DNA of 64,000 nucleotides from Pokkaliibacter plantistimulans. Lineage in GTDB: Bacteria > Pseudomonadota > Gammaproteobacteria > Pseudomonadales > Balneatricaceae. Positions 46,201-54,174 of this stretch are shown one piece after another (position 1 is the first letter of the stretch; every line of letters begins with the position of its first letter). Where the stretch lies: NCBI RefSeq assembly GCF_046844695.1, contig NZ_CP177354.1, positions 4,030,001-4,094,000 of the forward strand, in the 5' to 3' direction. Made by a program: the position numbers and the translations under genes. The notes below the pieces were generated by a model, which was not told the origin of the DNA, did no database searches, and saw nothing but the letters and a program-made list of their open reading frames with translations.

Positions 46201-47429
46201 TGCTGGCTGGCCACACTGTCACTCATGTCTTCCAGCTGAATCAGGATTTCCTGATTCGCCTGCAGCAACGACACCCGCCCCTTGGCCCAGCGCAGTCCGC
46301 CACAGGCATCGAGCCGCCAGCGCACGGGCACGTACTGGCTGGCATTGTTCTGCAATTGGTTCAGGGCATGCTGCAGCTCATCGTGACCATCACTGACCAC
46401 CAGTCCGGCAAAGGATTTGCCAATCAGCTGAGCAGAGCGGACGCCAATCAGGCTGCAGAGATAGGGATTAATCTCGAGAATCTCGCCCTGGATATTGCAC
46501 ACGGCAAATCCGGTAGCGGAGTTGTCAAGGACAGCGCGAATACGATTTTCACTTTCTGACAGCCTGCGGCTACGCTCTTTCATATTGTCACGCAGTACCC
46601 CCAGCAGTGATGCCAGCACTACCGTCATGGCACTGGTCGCCCAGATACTCTGGGCGGCCTTTACATCTGAAAAGGCTGAGAGCGAAGCGCCGAACACCAG
46701 CAACATGACGGCTTCACATACAATCACCAGTAGTGACACCAGCGCAGTGAAAAACCCCCCCAGGCGCACGGCCATAAAAGCCAGCGGAACGATAACGTAG
46801 ATATAGGGAAAAGTGAGGGTATCAAGGATGACCCAGCTGCTCGCCAGAGTCATCAGGAACCATCCGACCACCTCCAGAACCAGTCTGGTCTGCCGCCACT
46901 CCTGCCATCGTTGCCGGTCCGCCAGCAAGGTAGGAATAAACAATAGACACTGCCCCGTGACGCCACTCAACCAGTAGGAGCCCAGCGCCTCACTGAATTC
47001 GGCCCGGTTAGCACCGGCGGCCATCCCTGCGGCACACACTGCCGCCAGAGGTATGAACAGGACTGAACTGGCAAAAAGGATATACAGCACCTTCTCCACC
47101 AGCACATGGCGGTTGAGTGGCAGGCTGACAAAACGTTGTGCCACCACCAGAATGGCCGCCACTTGCAGCACATGTACCGCAGAGTAGAAAACGGCGACTG
47201 CGGTAAAGTCCCCCGTGGACCATCGGGCCACAACGCCAGCACCAAAGAAGCCTGCCAGTTTCGCCAGCCGCAGGCGGGCAGGTTCGGTCATCAAATGGGC
47301 CAGCGCCCAGGCGTCCGCCAGCCATATATAGATGGCATCGGCGTTGATATGTGTCAGCAGCAGGCTGAGCACCGCCAACGCCAGATACAGCAGTGTAGAG
47401 CGGAACACTGTCAGCATGGCCGGTTCCAC
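43299..47429 (-). CDS. Large hybrid histidine kinase (membrane sensor, four PAS, HK, two receivers)
   Basis: 1376 residues. N-terminal ~280 residues contain about eight hydrophobic helices resembling a MASE1-type sensor. Four PAS segments follow (starting about RIRAVLDNSATGF, RFELAQRSMKLGVWDF, HRLKLALDTVNAGAW, QLQGVINAATQVS). HisKA has its His in MSHEIRTPLN; HATPase_c has NLCSNAIKF and GGTGLGL. The first receiver is decayed: RLLLLSPGPW lacks the acidic pocket and the Lys is missing, though an Asp remains in LLIDSRF. The last receiver is normal (LVEDN, LMDVQMPVMDG, PKP). Starts are GTG at 47429 or ATG at 47417; neither has a strong ribosome site. Output partner not in view. Confidence 0.9.
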   Translation of the reverse strand: MEPAMLTVFRSTLLYLALAVLSLLLTHINADAIYIWLADAWALAHLMTEPARLRLAKLAGFFGAGVVARWSTGDFTAVAVFYSAVHVLQVAAILVVAQRFVSLPLNRHVLVEKVLYILFASSVLFIPLAAVCAAGMAAGANRAEFSEALGSYWLSGVTGQCLLFIPTLLADRQRWQEWRQTRLVLEVVGWFLMTLASSWVILDTLTFPYIYVIVPLAFMAVRLGGFFTALVSLLVIVCEAVMLLVFGASLSAFSDVKAAQSIWATSAMTVVLASLLGVLRDNMKERSRRLSESENRIRAVLDNSATGFAVCNIQGEILEINPYLCSLIGVRSAQLIGKSFAGLVVSDGHDELQHALNQLQNNASQYVPVRWRLDACGGLRWAKGRVSLLQANQEILIQLEDMSDSVASQQHIKHLKERFELAQRSMKLGVWDFDLHSNEVVWDEFMYHLYGVDDCGQKLDYDFWRSFVLPEDLPATEAHLQHCLATGTDFDSEFRIRLLDGSIRTLHANSLALFDAGGTAVRMVGVNWDVTERSRAERKLMEQDHRLKLALDTVNAGAWEWRVDTNVGWWAESIYRMFGVRDMSLNPTHELWLQSIHPEDRDRAQETVMEAVAAKKSYRMEYRVLWPDGQIRWIVDSANAELDSQGKVFRLFGVNIDVTASKQIELALLSARAQLQGVINAATQVSIIATDLSGTITLFNTGAERMLGYRGDMVVDKLTPAVFHRPEEFAERSRRLERELGYPIRGMEVLTARARNEGGSDVNEWTYIRSDGQPLAVVVATTGIFDASGQLTGYLSIANDISSLKQTQQELLAARDQAESANRAKSLFLANMSHEIRTPLNAVLGMAQLMMNSPVNDEQKEALQMIAASGQALLAILNDILDFSKIEAERLELAPSHVDLDEVIDTVASVMSINSADKHLELLIEVQPSVPGKVFCDGLRLKQVLMNLCSNAIKFTLEGEVCLSLSFDMDHSGKSWLVCTVRDTGIGMTVEQQRRLFVPFNQADNSMTRRFGGTGLGLVISKRLVELMGGSLTFTSEPDKGSCFNVRLPVVFAEPCKASGEARRLLLLSPGPWLVSSLGSISQRLGWRLERHGLEALDTIEQQIDPLDYDTLLIDSRFAVDSVADCLQRLPELKQLPVIVLSRAGRHWSGEGALAFSQSYNLCSPITPNKLRHALRAALLRGASSGIPPEPGSELRLPQQREMETRQEVSPGTEQAHRRAEISTESSAEPVRRAARCLLVEDNVVNQKVASRLLARLGVEVDIAQHGQEAVDRLQLPGADFDVILMDVQMPVMDGFTATRAIRRQLQLKIPIIALTAGVLESERQQCMACGMDDFLPKPVSLTMLYQSLQKLLPGRIAEVQVKPLFNATGGEREVS

Positions 47430-47544
47430 TTAACATCACGACGATGACGAACCACTTTCTGCACCTGAGATTCTTCCTGACTGAATGATGGTCGTGGGCT
47501 GAGGGAGCAATGATCAATGCTGTGATATTCAGATCAGACAACCG

Positions 47545-48069
47545 TCACAGAGGCTTGAGTCTGACTTCCAGCTGCTTTGTCAGAACATGACAGCTGCCAC
47601 GCCTGACTTCGACTGGTGGACTGGACCAGGGCTGATAGCCTCGCTGCTCGACAGTCACGCGGTAAGTCCCTTCGCGCTCATAGGCCGCCTGCAAGGGAAA
47701 GCGCTGATTACAGTCATACTGATCAAGGCTTTTTACTTCCTCATAATAGTCCTGATCGCGTACCTCAATGGTTGCTCCGCAGCTTACCGGCGCCGCTGTA
47801 TTAGCGTCCAGCACAATAATTTCCAGTGCGGGCTGCCATACATCAGTACACGTATCTGCTTTGGTTGCCACTGACATTACCGGGCTAACCAGAGGCACAG
47901 CATTATTGGCAGCTTCCTGCACTTGTGGCTTCTGATTACATCCGGTAATAACAAAACAAGCCAGTGCGATGCCCAGTGCGCCCGCAGTCCGCACTGCGAA
48001 TGCAAAGCTGCCAGCACTGCTGCGGTAACGGGTTCGGACTGCGGGAATCGGACGAAATGGCAGGCGCAT
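47545..48069 (-). CDS. Lipoprotein with carboxypeptidase-regulatory-like domain
   Basis: 174 residues from the ATG at 48069 (AAGGA upstream). A long, Arg-rich N-region leads to lipobox FVITGC at about 40-45. The mature part has a beta-sandwich pattern (ALEIIVLDANTAAPVSCGATIEVRD ... GTYRVTVEQRGYQPW) typical of carboxypeptidase-regulatory or DUF4198-like folds, with four to six Cys residues that could pair in the periplasm. Divergent from the REC/HD-GYP gene and upstream of the large kinase. Function unknown. Confidence 0.78.
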   Translation of the reverse strand: MRLPFRPIPAVRTRYRSSAGSFAFAVRTAGALGIALACFVITGCNQKPQVQEAANNAVPLVSPVMSVATKADTCTDVWQPALEIIVLDANTAAPVSCGATIEVRDQDYYEEVKSLDQYDCNQRFPLQAAYEREGTYRVTVEQRGYQPWSSPPVEVRRGSCHVLTKQLEVRLKPL

Positions 48070-48316
48070 GGCACGTTTCCTTGTTTGTGAAGTTGCTTCA
48101 GACCGCAGCCACGGGCGCAGAAGGCCAGAACAGAGCAAGTCGGCTTGATGTATGTACCAAAGTGGCCGGAATGCGTGAGATCAAGAACACTTTCTAAGGT
48201 AGGCAGGGTTAACGGGTACGTAAATAAACTTTTGGCATATTGGCTGCCGATCTGGCAACATATCGATAGATAAAAATAAAAGACAAGATAGTCAGTTTAG
48301 GATGGAGGCCGGCGTC

Positions 48317-49585
48317 ATGAGCACCAAGGTTCCCCATGTTCTCTTTCTCGACGATGAGCCCAGCCTGCTGGAGGCATTACGCCGCAATCTGCGTAAATCT
48401 GGCTGGGAAATGCACTTCCTGCAATCGCCCGCAGAAGCACTATCGCTGCTGGAGCAGCAATACGTCGATCTGATTATCAGCGATATGTACATGCCCGGTA
48501 TGGATGGAGTCACCTTCCTCAGTAAGGCCGCGGAAAAACGCCCGGACAGCGTTCGCCTGATCCTGACCGGCAATCCTGATCTCGATTCCACCATCGATGC
48601 CATTAACCGCGGCAAGATCCATGGCTTTCTGACTAAACCCGTGGAAATTCAGCATCTGCAGGACGTGCTTGAGGCAGGCATCAAGGTGACTCAGGCCAAG
48701 CGTCGCCAGTCACAGATGCTCTACACCCTGGCAAAGAGCAATAAGGCACTGAAAGCCGAGCTGGAGCAGACGCTGAACTTTGTCAGCCAGACGCAGGAGG
48801 CGCTGCGCGACACATACTCCAGCACGGTTGAAGTATTTGCCAAGCTGCTCGAAGGATTTCGCAGCCAGCTGCTGCAGCGACCCTTTCGGGCAGGTATCTA
48901 CTGTCGGCTACTGATTGACCACATGCAGTTTGAACCGGAACTGGCACGCCAGACTTACTTCGCCACCTTACTTCATGACATCGGCAAGGTGGGAATGCCG
49001 CGTCACCTCTTCAACACACCATTTCGTCAGCTGAGTAAAGCTGAGCAGGCGGAATATGAAAAATACCCCATTGCCAGCAGTACAGCGTTACTGGGCACTC
49101 CCGAACTGGAACAGGCTGCCAGCTTTATTCTGGCCCACCGCGAACATATCGATGGCTCGGGCTACCCTCATCACCTGTCTGGCGGTGCTATCAGTGAAGG
49201 CGCGCTGATCACGGGCATTACCACGTATTTTGACGAGCTGCTCGACGGTGACGAGTCGCCCCGCGCCATCAAGGCCGCCTTGCAGCAACTGGAACTGGTG
49301 AAGAACAAGCACTTTCCCTATGAGCTGGTCGATACCTTCAAAGAGGTGATCGAAGACTATTACCACCTGGGCGACAGGGAGTACCTCAGTCTGGTCGACC
49401 CTGAGAAGCTGCAGGCAGGCATGGTAGTCGGCAGAGGGCTATATGGCAGCAATGGCATGCGCCTGCTGTCACAGGGCACGCGTCTGAACGACAGGCTGAT
49501 TGAAAAGCTCAGGGAGTACCATACGCGCGTCAATCCCACCATGCGGGTAGCCATCGTGCAGCAGTCCCAGGTACGGGTGAATTGA
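48317..49585 (+). CDS. Receiver plus HD-GYP-type protein with missing metal ligands
   Basis: 422 residues from ATG 48317, chosen since GGAGG lies 8 bases upstream (an ATG at 48302 precedes that site). REC domain is complete: FLDDE, phospho-Asp in ISDMYMPGMDG, Lys in TKP. After a coiled coil (about 130-170) comes an HD-GYP domain with LLHDIGK and HIDGSGYP intact. Compared with the consensus, the His of the RHP motif is Tyr (EKYPIA), the second His of HHE is Arg (AHREH) and the Asp of AD-x-FDAL is Thr (TTYFDEL). Loss of three metal ligands makes c-di-GMP hydrolysis doubtful; a receptor or partner-binding role is more likely. Confidence 0.85.
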   Translation: MSTKVPHVLFLDDEPSLLEALRRNLRKSGWEMHFLQSPAEALSLLEQQYVDLIISDMYMPGMDGVTFLSKAAEKRPDSVRLILTGNPDLDSTIDAINRGKIHGFLTKPVEIQHLQDVLEAGIKVTQAKRRQSQMLYTLAKSNKALKAELEQTLNFVSQTQEALRDTYSSTVEVFAKLLEGFRSQLLQRPFRAGIYCRLLIDHMQFEPELARQTYFATLLHDIGKVGMPRHLFNTPFRQLSKAEQAEYEKYPIASSTALLGTPELEQAASFILAHREHIDGSGYPHHLSGGAISEGALITGITTYFDELLDGDESPRAIKAALQQLELVKNKHFPYELVDTFKEVIEDYYHLGDREYLSLVDPEKLQAGMVVGRGLYGSNGMRLLSQGTRLNDRLIEKLREYHTRVNPTMRVAIVQQSQVRVN

Positions 49586-49618
49586 AAGCGGGAAAACGAG
49601 AAATCTAGAGAAGGGAGC

Positions 49619-49645
49619 GAAGCAGAGCTGCGAGCGCTCTGCTTC
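49619..49645. terminator. Hairpin between convergent genes
   Basis: A perfect 10-bp stem, GAAGCAGAGC with GCTCTGCTTC, loop of 7 bases. No long T-run; probably stops or stabilises both convergent transcripts (REC/HD-GYP and bfr). Confidence 0.5.
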
Positions 49646-49656
49646 AGCAAAGTCAG

Positions 49657-50130
49657 TCAACTTTCGATGACTTTGCTCTGGATGTAATTCTGCATGCCCA
49701 TCTGATCGATCAGGCCCAGTTCGGTCTCCAGCCAGTCAATGTGCTCTTCCTCACTGTCGAGGATGTCCTGCAGCAGATCGCGGCTGACGTAATCGCGAAT
49801 ACCTTCCGCATAGGCAATGCCTTCACGCAGGTCCTGGTGGGCAATCAGCTCCAGCCTCAGGTCACACTCCAGCATTTCCTTGACGTTTTCACCGATCAGC
49901 AGCTTGCCAAGATCCTGCAGGTTGGGAATGCCTTCGAGAAACAGGATGCGATCAGTCAGGCGATCAGCATGCTTCATCTCATCAATGGACTCGTGATACT
50001 CGTGGTCTGCCAGTTTTTTCACGCCCCAGTTTTTGTACATCTTGGCATGAAGAAAATACTGGTTGATTGCTATCAGCTCATTACCCAGCACCTTGTTCAG
50101 GTGCTCGATCATCTTGGGATCGCCTTTCAT
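49657..50130 (-). CDS. bfr: Bacterioferritin
   Basis: 157 residues, four-helix iron-storage subunit that assembles into a 24-mer in the cytosol. Ferroxidase ligands E18, E51, H54, E94, E127 and H130 are all present and the haem ligand M52 sits in DEMKHAD, so this is a haem-binding, catalytic subunit. The ATG at 50130 is chosen (AGAGGT 7 bases upstream); GTG at 50133 is closer to the ribosome site than is usual. Divergent from bfd, with which it forms an iron store and release pair. Confidence 0.96.
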   Translation of the reverse strand: MKGDPKMIEHLNKVLGNELIAINQYFLHAKMYKNWGVKKLADHEYHESIDEMKHADRLTDRILFLEGIPNLQDLGKLLIGENVKEMLECDLRLELIAHQDLREGIAYAEGIRDYVSRDLLQDILDSEEEHIDWLETELGLIDQMGMQNYIQSKVIES

Positions 50131-50244
50131 CACGGTTACCTCTGGTTTTTCATTGCAAGCCTTACCTGCTCACCGGGGCAACAGTATAGCCCAGCAACTT
50201 TAAAAATCCTCATTTGATCTCTGTAAAGCCTTGATGATCAAATA

Positions 50245-50264
50245 GAAATCGTTCTCATTATTTT
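50245..50264 (+). promoter_or_regulatory. Fur-box-like sequence upstream of bfd
   Basis: The segment GAAATCGTTCTCATTATTTT, 17 bases before the bfd ATG, contains TTCTCATTATTT, close to the right part of the Fur consensus with moderate agreement on the left. Iron-responsive induction of bfd is well known in relatives. Confidence 0.6.
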
Positions 50265-50280
50265 TATCAAGGGTACAGTT

Positions 50281-50523
50281 ATGCTGGTATGTGTCTGCAA
50301 GCGTGTGTCTGATGCCATGATCAAAGAAGCCTATGAGCAGGGCATCCAGTCCGTGGAAGCACTTGGAATGCACCATGGCCTGGGCCAATGCTGCGGCCGC
50401 TGTGTACCCTATACCCAGAAAATGCTGGACGCCATGAGCCCTGACGCTGCCGTGGCAGCGGTACAGATGTGGTCACCGAGTGGGGCCGGCCTGTCTGCAC
50501 CGATCTGGAACCCTGGCCAATAA
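50281..50523 (+). CDS. bfd: Bacterioferritin-associated ferredoxin
   Basis: 80 residues. Bfd reduces the bacterioferritin core so iron can be released. The [2Fe-2S] ligands are C4 and C6 (VCVCKRVSD) and C38 and C41 (QCCGRC), in the standard spacing. The C-terminal ~15 residues (PSGAGLSAPIW) are variable. The gene is divergent from bfr with a Fur-like site in between. Confidence 0.93.
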   Translation: MLVCVCKRVSDAMIKEAYEQGIQSVEALGMHHGLGQCCGRCVPYTQKMLDAMSPDAAVAAVQMWSPSGAGLSAPIWNPGQ

Positions 50524-50654
50524 GATCGCTAACGATAGTAATTTTCAATTGCCCTTATAGTCTGAATATTAATTTTTCTCACCTAGTCAGACGTTACATC
50601 TGTTCCCTCCTCTTCACTCATACCCTGTTCCCGAGAACTGATGCTACATAAACG

Positions 50655-50688
50655 ACTCAGGCGCTGTGCAAAGCAGCAGCGCCTGAGT
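50655..50688. terminator. Hairpin after bfd
   Basis: A perfect 12-bp stem (ACTCAGGCGCTG/CAGCGCCTGAGT) with a 10-base loop, located between the convergent bfd and puuD genes. No T-run. Confidence 0.5.
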
Positions 50689-50765
50689 GGTGGTCATTAT
50701 TATCAGTCTGTTGTTAAAGCCGGATTCACTGACTACTTCGGATGACCTGCCCGCTCACTGGTCAG

Positions 50766-52052
50766 CTATTTACCTGCCAGCCAGACAAGCAACGCCTGAC
50801 GCTCCTCTGCGGTCATTCCGGTCCGATTGGCCAATGGCATATATTGCGTCGACACCGCCGTCGTGATCTGGGCTTTGCGGCTAACGATATCTGCCAGCTG
50901 GAGAAACACAATCCCTGCCGGAGGCGCTGCAAACAGCGGATCGGTTGGCTGCGTGGCATGGCACGACTCACAGCGAGCCTGCACCAGCGCCATGGCCTGA
51001 TCATCAGTCAAAGCCCCCCCCGCACTATTCTGAACCGGCTCCACCGCTTGCTCAGCGACCGCCGCACTTTTATCAGCACTGGCCTTATCAGTAATTGATG
51101 CGGACGCTGCTGATACCGCAACGGGCGTGGCCACAGTGGCTGGTCGCCCACTGACCCAATAGGCCACGGCGGCCAGTGCGATGAAAGAAACCACCAGAAT
51201 CCATGGCCGCACAATCCCCTTGTGACGCAGATTGAAAAAGTGCCGGGCAAAAGCGCTGATGGCGCCCAGTGCCGCCAGCACCAGCCAGCCCTGCGCGTGG
51301 TTATAGGTGAAGGGATAGTGGTTGCTGATCATGATGAACAGGATCGGCAAGGTCAGGTAATTGTTGTGAGTAGAACGCAGCTTGGCCATGGCGCCATAAC
51401 GAGGATCAGGTGCCGTCCCCTGCTCGACCGCCTTCACCAGCGCACGTTGCGCAGGCATGATGCCAAGAAATACGTTGCCCGCCATGATGGTGCCAATCAG
51501 TGCCCCCACATGGATGTACGCACCACGCGGGCTGAAGACCTGAAACAGCCCCCAGGCAAACAACGTCAGCAATGCGAAGAGCACCACGCCAAACCATGCC
51601 CCATTGCGTCGCAGCGGTGAGCGCAATAGTCCCTCATAGCAGATGAACCCCACGATGAGGCTGGTCAGGCCGAGCGCCACGGCGTCCGTCACCGACAGCG
51701 ATGCGACCCGTGGATCAATCAGATAGGCCTGCGCACCGAGGTAATAAACCAGCGCCAGCATTGCCATCCCGGACAGCCAGGTAGAATAGGCCTCCCACTT
51801 GAACCAGTGCAGATGATCAGGCATACGCGGGGGCGCCAGCTTGTATTTGGCCACCTCGTAGAAACCACCGCCGTGGATGGCCCACAACTCCCCCGCCAGC
51901 CCCTTACCTTCCTTGTCCTTGCCCGGTGCCACCAGATGGTTGTCGAGCCAGACGAAATAGAAGGATGCACCGATCCAGGCTATACCAAAGATCATGTGCA
52001 TCCAGCGCACCAACAGCTGAACCCAGTCTTGCATCCATACATCCAGCCACAT
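50766..52052 (-). CDS. puuD: Urate hydroxylase PuuD with C-terminal cytochrome c domain
   Basis: 428 residues. Membrane urate oxidase of the PuuD type: about eight membrane helices over residues 1-310 (WMHMIFGIAWIGASFYFVWLDN, WAIHGGGFYEVAKY, STHNNYLTLPILFIM), then an Ala/Ser-rich linker (310-345) and a c-type cytochrome with CESCH at 361-365 and a likely axial Met at 405 (QYMPLANRTGM). Oxidises urate to 5-hydroxyisourate and passes electrons to the respiratory chain through the haem. Encoded 3 bases after uraH, so in one operon with uraD and uraH. Confidence 0.94.
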   Translation of the reverse strand: MWLDVWMQDWVQLLVRWMHMIFGIAWIGASFYFVWLDNHLVAPGKDKEGKGLAGELWAIHGGGFYEVAKYKLAPPRMPDHLHWFKWEAYSTWLSGMAMLALVYYLGAQAYLIDPRVASLSVTDAVALGLTSLIVGFICYEGLLRSPLRRNGAWFGVVLFALLTLFAWGLFQVFSPRGAYIHVGALIGTIMAGNVFLGIMPAQRALVKAVEQGTAPDPRYGAMAKLRSTHNNYLTLPILFIMISNHYPFTYNHAQGWLVLAALGAISAFARHFFNLRHKGIVRPWILVVSFIALAAVAYWVSGRPATVATPVAVSAASASITDKASADKSAAVAEQAVEPVQNSAGGALTDDQAMALVQARCESCHATQPTDPLFAAPPAGIVFLQLADIVSRKAQITTAVSTQYMPLANRTGMTAEERQALLVWLAGK

Positions 52053-52055
52053 CGG

Positions 52056-52400
52056 TCAGCTTCCTCTGTAAGTCGAGTATCCGTATCCGGCAAACAACAA
52101 GGGAATGTGATAGTGAGGCAAGGATCCGTCCAGCTCGAAGGTCAGCGTCGCTTCTGGGAAAAACACCGGGCGATCATGCTGCTGACACCACGCCTGCAGG
52201 TCGAACGTCAGGCGATAGCGCCCCGGCGTCAGACCCGACACCTCCAGCTCCGGCCACTCCCGGATACGGCCATCCTCATTGGTCGCGGTAGCACTCATCT
52301 CCCACCAGCTTTCTTCATCAAGCCGCTCCAATACCACCTGTAAACCCTGCATGGGCCTGCCACTCAGGGTATCCAGTGCATGTGTACTCAGCGAAATCAT
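52056..52400 (-). CDS. uraH: 5-Hydroxyisourate hydrolase
   Basis: 114 residues, transthyretin-like. Hydrolyses the PuuD product to OHCU. Catalytic pattern intact: STHALD near the start (H7), GRYRLTF (Arg), PHYHIPLL and the family-ending YRGS. Start at 52400 (MISLSTHALD) with GGAGG upstream; a longer frame to 52436 overlaps uraD. The ATG overlaps the uraD stop (ATGA), so translation is coupled. Confidence 0.95.
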   Translation of the reverse strand: MISLSTHALDTLSGRPMQGLQVVLERLDEESWWEMSATATNEDGRIREWPELEVSGLTPGRYRLTFDLQAWCQQHDRPVFFPEATLTFELDGSLPHYHIPLLFAGYGYSTYRGS

Positions 52401-52927
52401 GCCAGTTCCTCCGCCAGCCATGCCGTGCGTAACCATTTGCTCAGGCGCAGGGCGGTAATCTTGCGCTGCTCACGGGCAGCATTGACGATTTCCTCTTCGG
52501 TGCTGTTGGGCAAACGGTCATTGAGCAACGCCAGCATTTCCTCGGCCGATTTGCCGGTGGCAAAGACGATAAAAATAAAACCATGTTTGTCGAGATAAGC
52601 CTGATTACCCGCAGCCAGCTGCTGCAATACTTCCTCCTGTGCAGCCGCGACAGCAGACTGCTCACTGGCTGCCAGACCACGGGTATCGGCATACTTTTCC
52701 CGCAGAGAGTTAACGTCGCCGATCATCGGATGACCAGCAAAGGCCTCCAGCCAGTCATCACTGCTGAGCGCGGCAAAGGCATTGCGTACCGTGGCCACAA
52801 AAAATTGTTCACTGCTGAACGGTGCCCCGTCAGCCACCAGCTCTACCCAGCGTTCAGCGCTGCAACTGTTACGCAAGTGTCGTCGCAGATCATCAGGTGA
52901 GTAGGTATTGAGATAGTTGGTAAACAT
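52397..52927 (-). CDS. uraD: OHCU decarboxylase
   Basis: 176 residues. Converts 2-oxo-4-hydroxy-4-carboxy-5-ureidoimidazoline to S-allantoin. Catalytic His 66 in GHPMIGD and Glu in the SEQ segment (about 89) are present, as is FIFIVFATGKSAEEML. The start at 52927 (MFTNYLNTYS) is preferred with GGAG upstream; a frame extending to 53188 adds ~87 residues unlike any member of this ~165-175-residue family. First gene of uraD-uraH-puuD. Confidence 0.93.
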   Translation of the reverse strand: MFTNYLNTYSPDDLRRHLRNSCSAERWVELVADGAPFSSEQFFVATVRNAFAALSSDDWLEAFAGHPMIGDVNSLREKYADTRGLAASEQSAVAAAQEEVLQQLAAGNQAYLDKHGFIFIVFATGKSAEEMLALLNDRLPNSTEEEIVNAAREQRKITALRLSKWLRTAWLAEELA

Positions 52928-53304
52928 AGGTACTCCAATATCAATCAATTTGAGGTGAGTACTGCTTCGGCGACACAATCGCACTGCATCCGCCCAACTG
53001 ACACCGTACTCAGGGGCGACGGTCATCAGTGAGTACTGTTGAGTCTGTATGAGCGTATTCACGCCCTTGGTGCTATTGATGTTGATTAACTGAGGAAATG
53101 GCCCCGGCAATAGCCGCAGCACGTCGTGTCCTGATGCCTGCCCCTGGCTTTCATGCACTTGGGCTGCACCGGTGTAAGCCCTGGGCAATTCTTCTGCGCT
53201 GGCAGGTGGTCAGAATGGATAGCGCGGGATCACCGCTGCCCGTCCTCTGCCTCTGAACCAGACATCCTCTGTCAGCTCAGGTGCGCTGCTGATATCTGAG
53301 GATG
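52928..53304. other. Gap between uraD and xdhC
   Basis: About 380 bases. The frame of uraD stays open into it, but no homologous sequence is visible. Probably holds the promoter of uraD-uraH-puuD. No RutR-like dyad was found here. Confidence 0.45.
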
Positions 53305-54174
53305 TTAGCCACCTGATAAGGTGCCTATGCTGCGCGCTGCCTGCCAGTTCAATGGCGTCACTGCGATACTTTGCCCTGCTTCGGCCTTGTCCAGCTGTAA
53401 CTGCTGAGCAGCAATGGACACCGCGACTTCCATCGGTCGCTTACCGCCAATATCCGGCAACCCAACCGGGCAGCAGATGCTATCAATCTGCTGCGGCGCG
53501 AACCCCCGCTGCTCCATGCGCTGCTGAAAGCGTCGCCACTTCTCTGCCGAGCCGATCAGTCCCACGAACCCCACCGGACGGGGACGTTTCAGCAATGCCA
53601 TGCAGAGATCGAGATCCAGTTGATGATTATGGGTCATGATCAGATACCGGGCCTTGTCCGGAAGGCGCTGACTGAGCCCAACGGGGTCATCGTCGCAATA
53701 GGTGGTGACATTGGCAGGAATGTCATCAGGGAACTGCCCTTCTCGGCTATCGACCCAATGAATCCGATAAGGCAATGCTGACAGAATCGTCACCAGTGCC
53801 TGCCCCACGTGCCCGGCTCCGAAGATCACCAGCTGACGACTACCGAGCATCAACGGCTCCAGCATCAGCATCGCCACACCACCGCAGCACATGCCGAGAT
53901 TGGCGGCCAGATTAAAACGCTCCACCAGCGGGATACGCTGCCCGTCTTCCAGCATCTGCCGGGCCTTGATCACTGCCTGCTGTTCCAGATTGCCACCGCC
54001 AATGGTGTCAAAGCAGACATCAGGGGTGACCACCATCTTGGCGCCAGCTTCACGGGGGGTGGAGCCCTGTGCACCCAACACGGTGATCATCACCGCGTCC
54101 TCCCCGTGCTCGCGGCACCAGGTCAGGGCATCCAGCCAGGTCACTGGGGGCTCATTGCCCCTTTGCCGGCTCAT
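53305..54174 (-). CDS. xdhC: Xanthine dehydrogenase accessory protein XdhC
   Basis: 289 residues. XdhC binds molybdenum cofactor, aids its sulfuration and inserts it into XdhB. Signatures: AQGSTPREAGAKM at the N-terminus, LGMCCGGVAMLMLEP, Rossmann motif LVIFGAGHVGQAL and C-terminal ICCPVGLPDIGGKRPMEVAVSIAA. Its ATG overlaps the XdhB stop (ATGA). Confidence 0.95.
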   Translation of the reverse strand: MSRQRGNEPPVTWLDALTWCREHGEDAVMITVLGAQGSTPREAGAKMVVTPDVCFDTIGGGNLEQQAVIKARQMLEDGQRIPLVERFNLAANLGMCCGGVAMLMLEPLMLGSRQLVIFGAGHVGQALVTILSALPYRIHWVDSREGQFPDDIPANVTTYCDDDPVGLSQRLPDKARYLIMTHNHQLDLDLCMALLKRPRPVGFVGLIGSAEKWRRFQQRMEQRGFAPQQIDSICCPVGLPDIGGKRPMEVAVSIAAQQLQLDKAEAGQSIAVTPLNWQAARSIGTLSGG

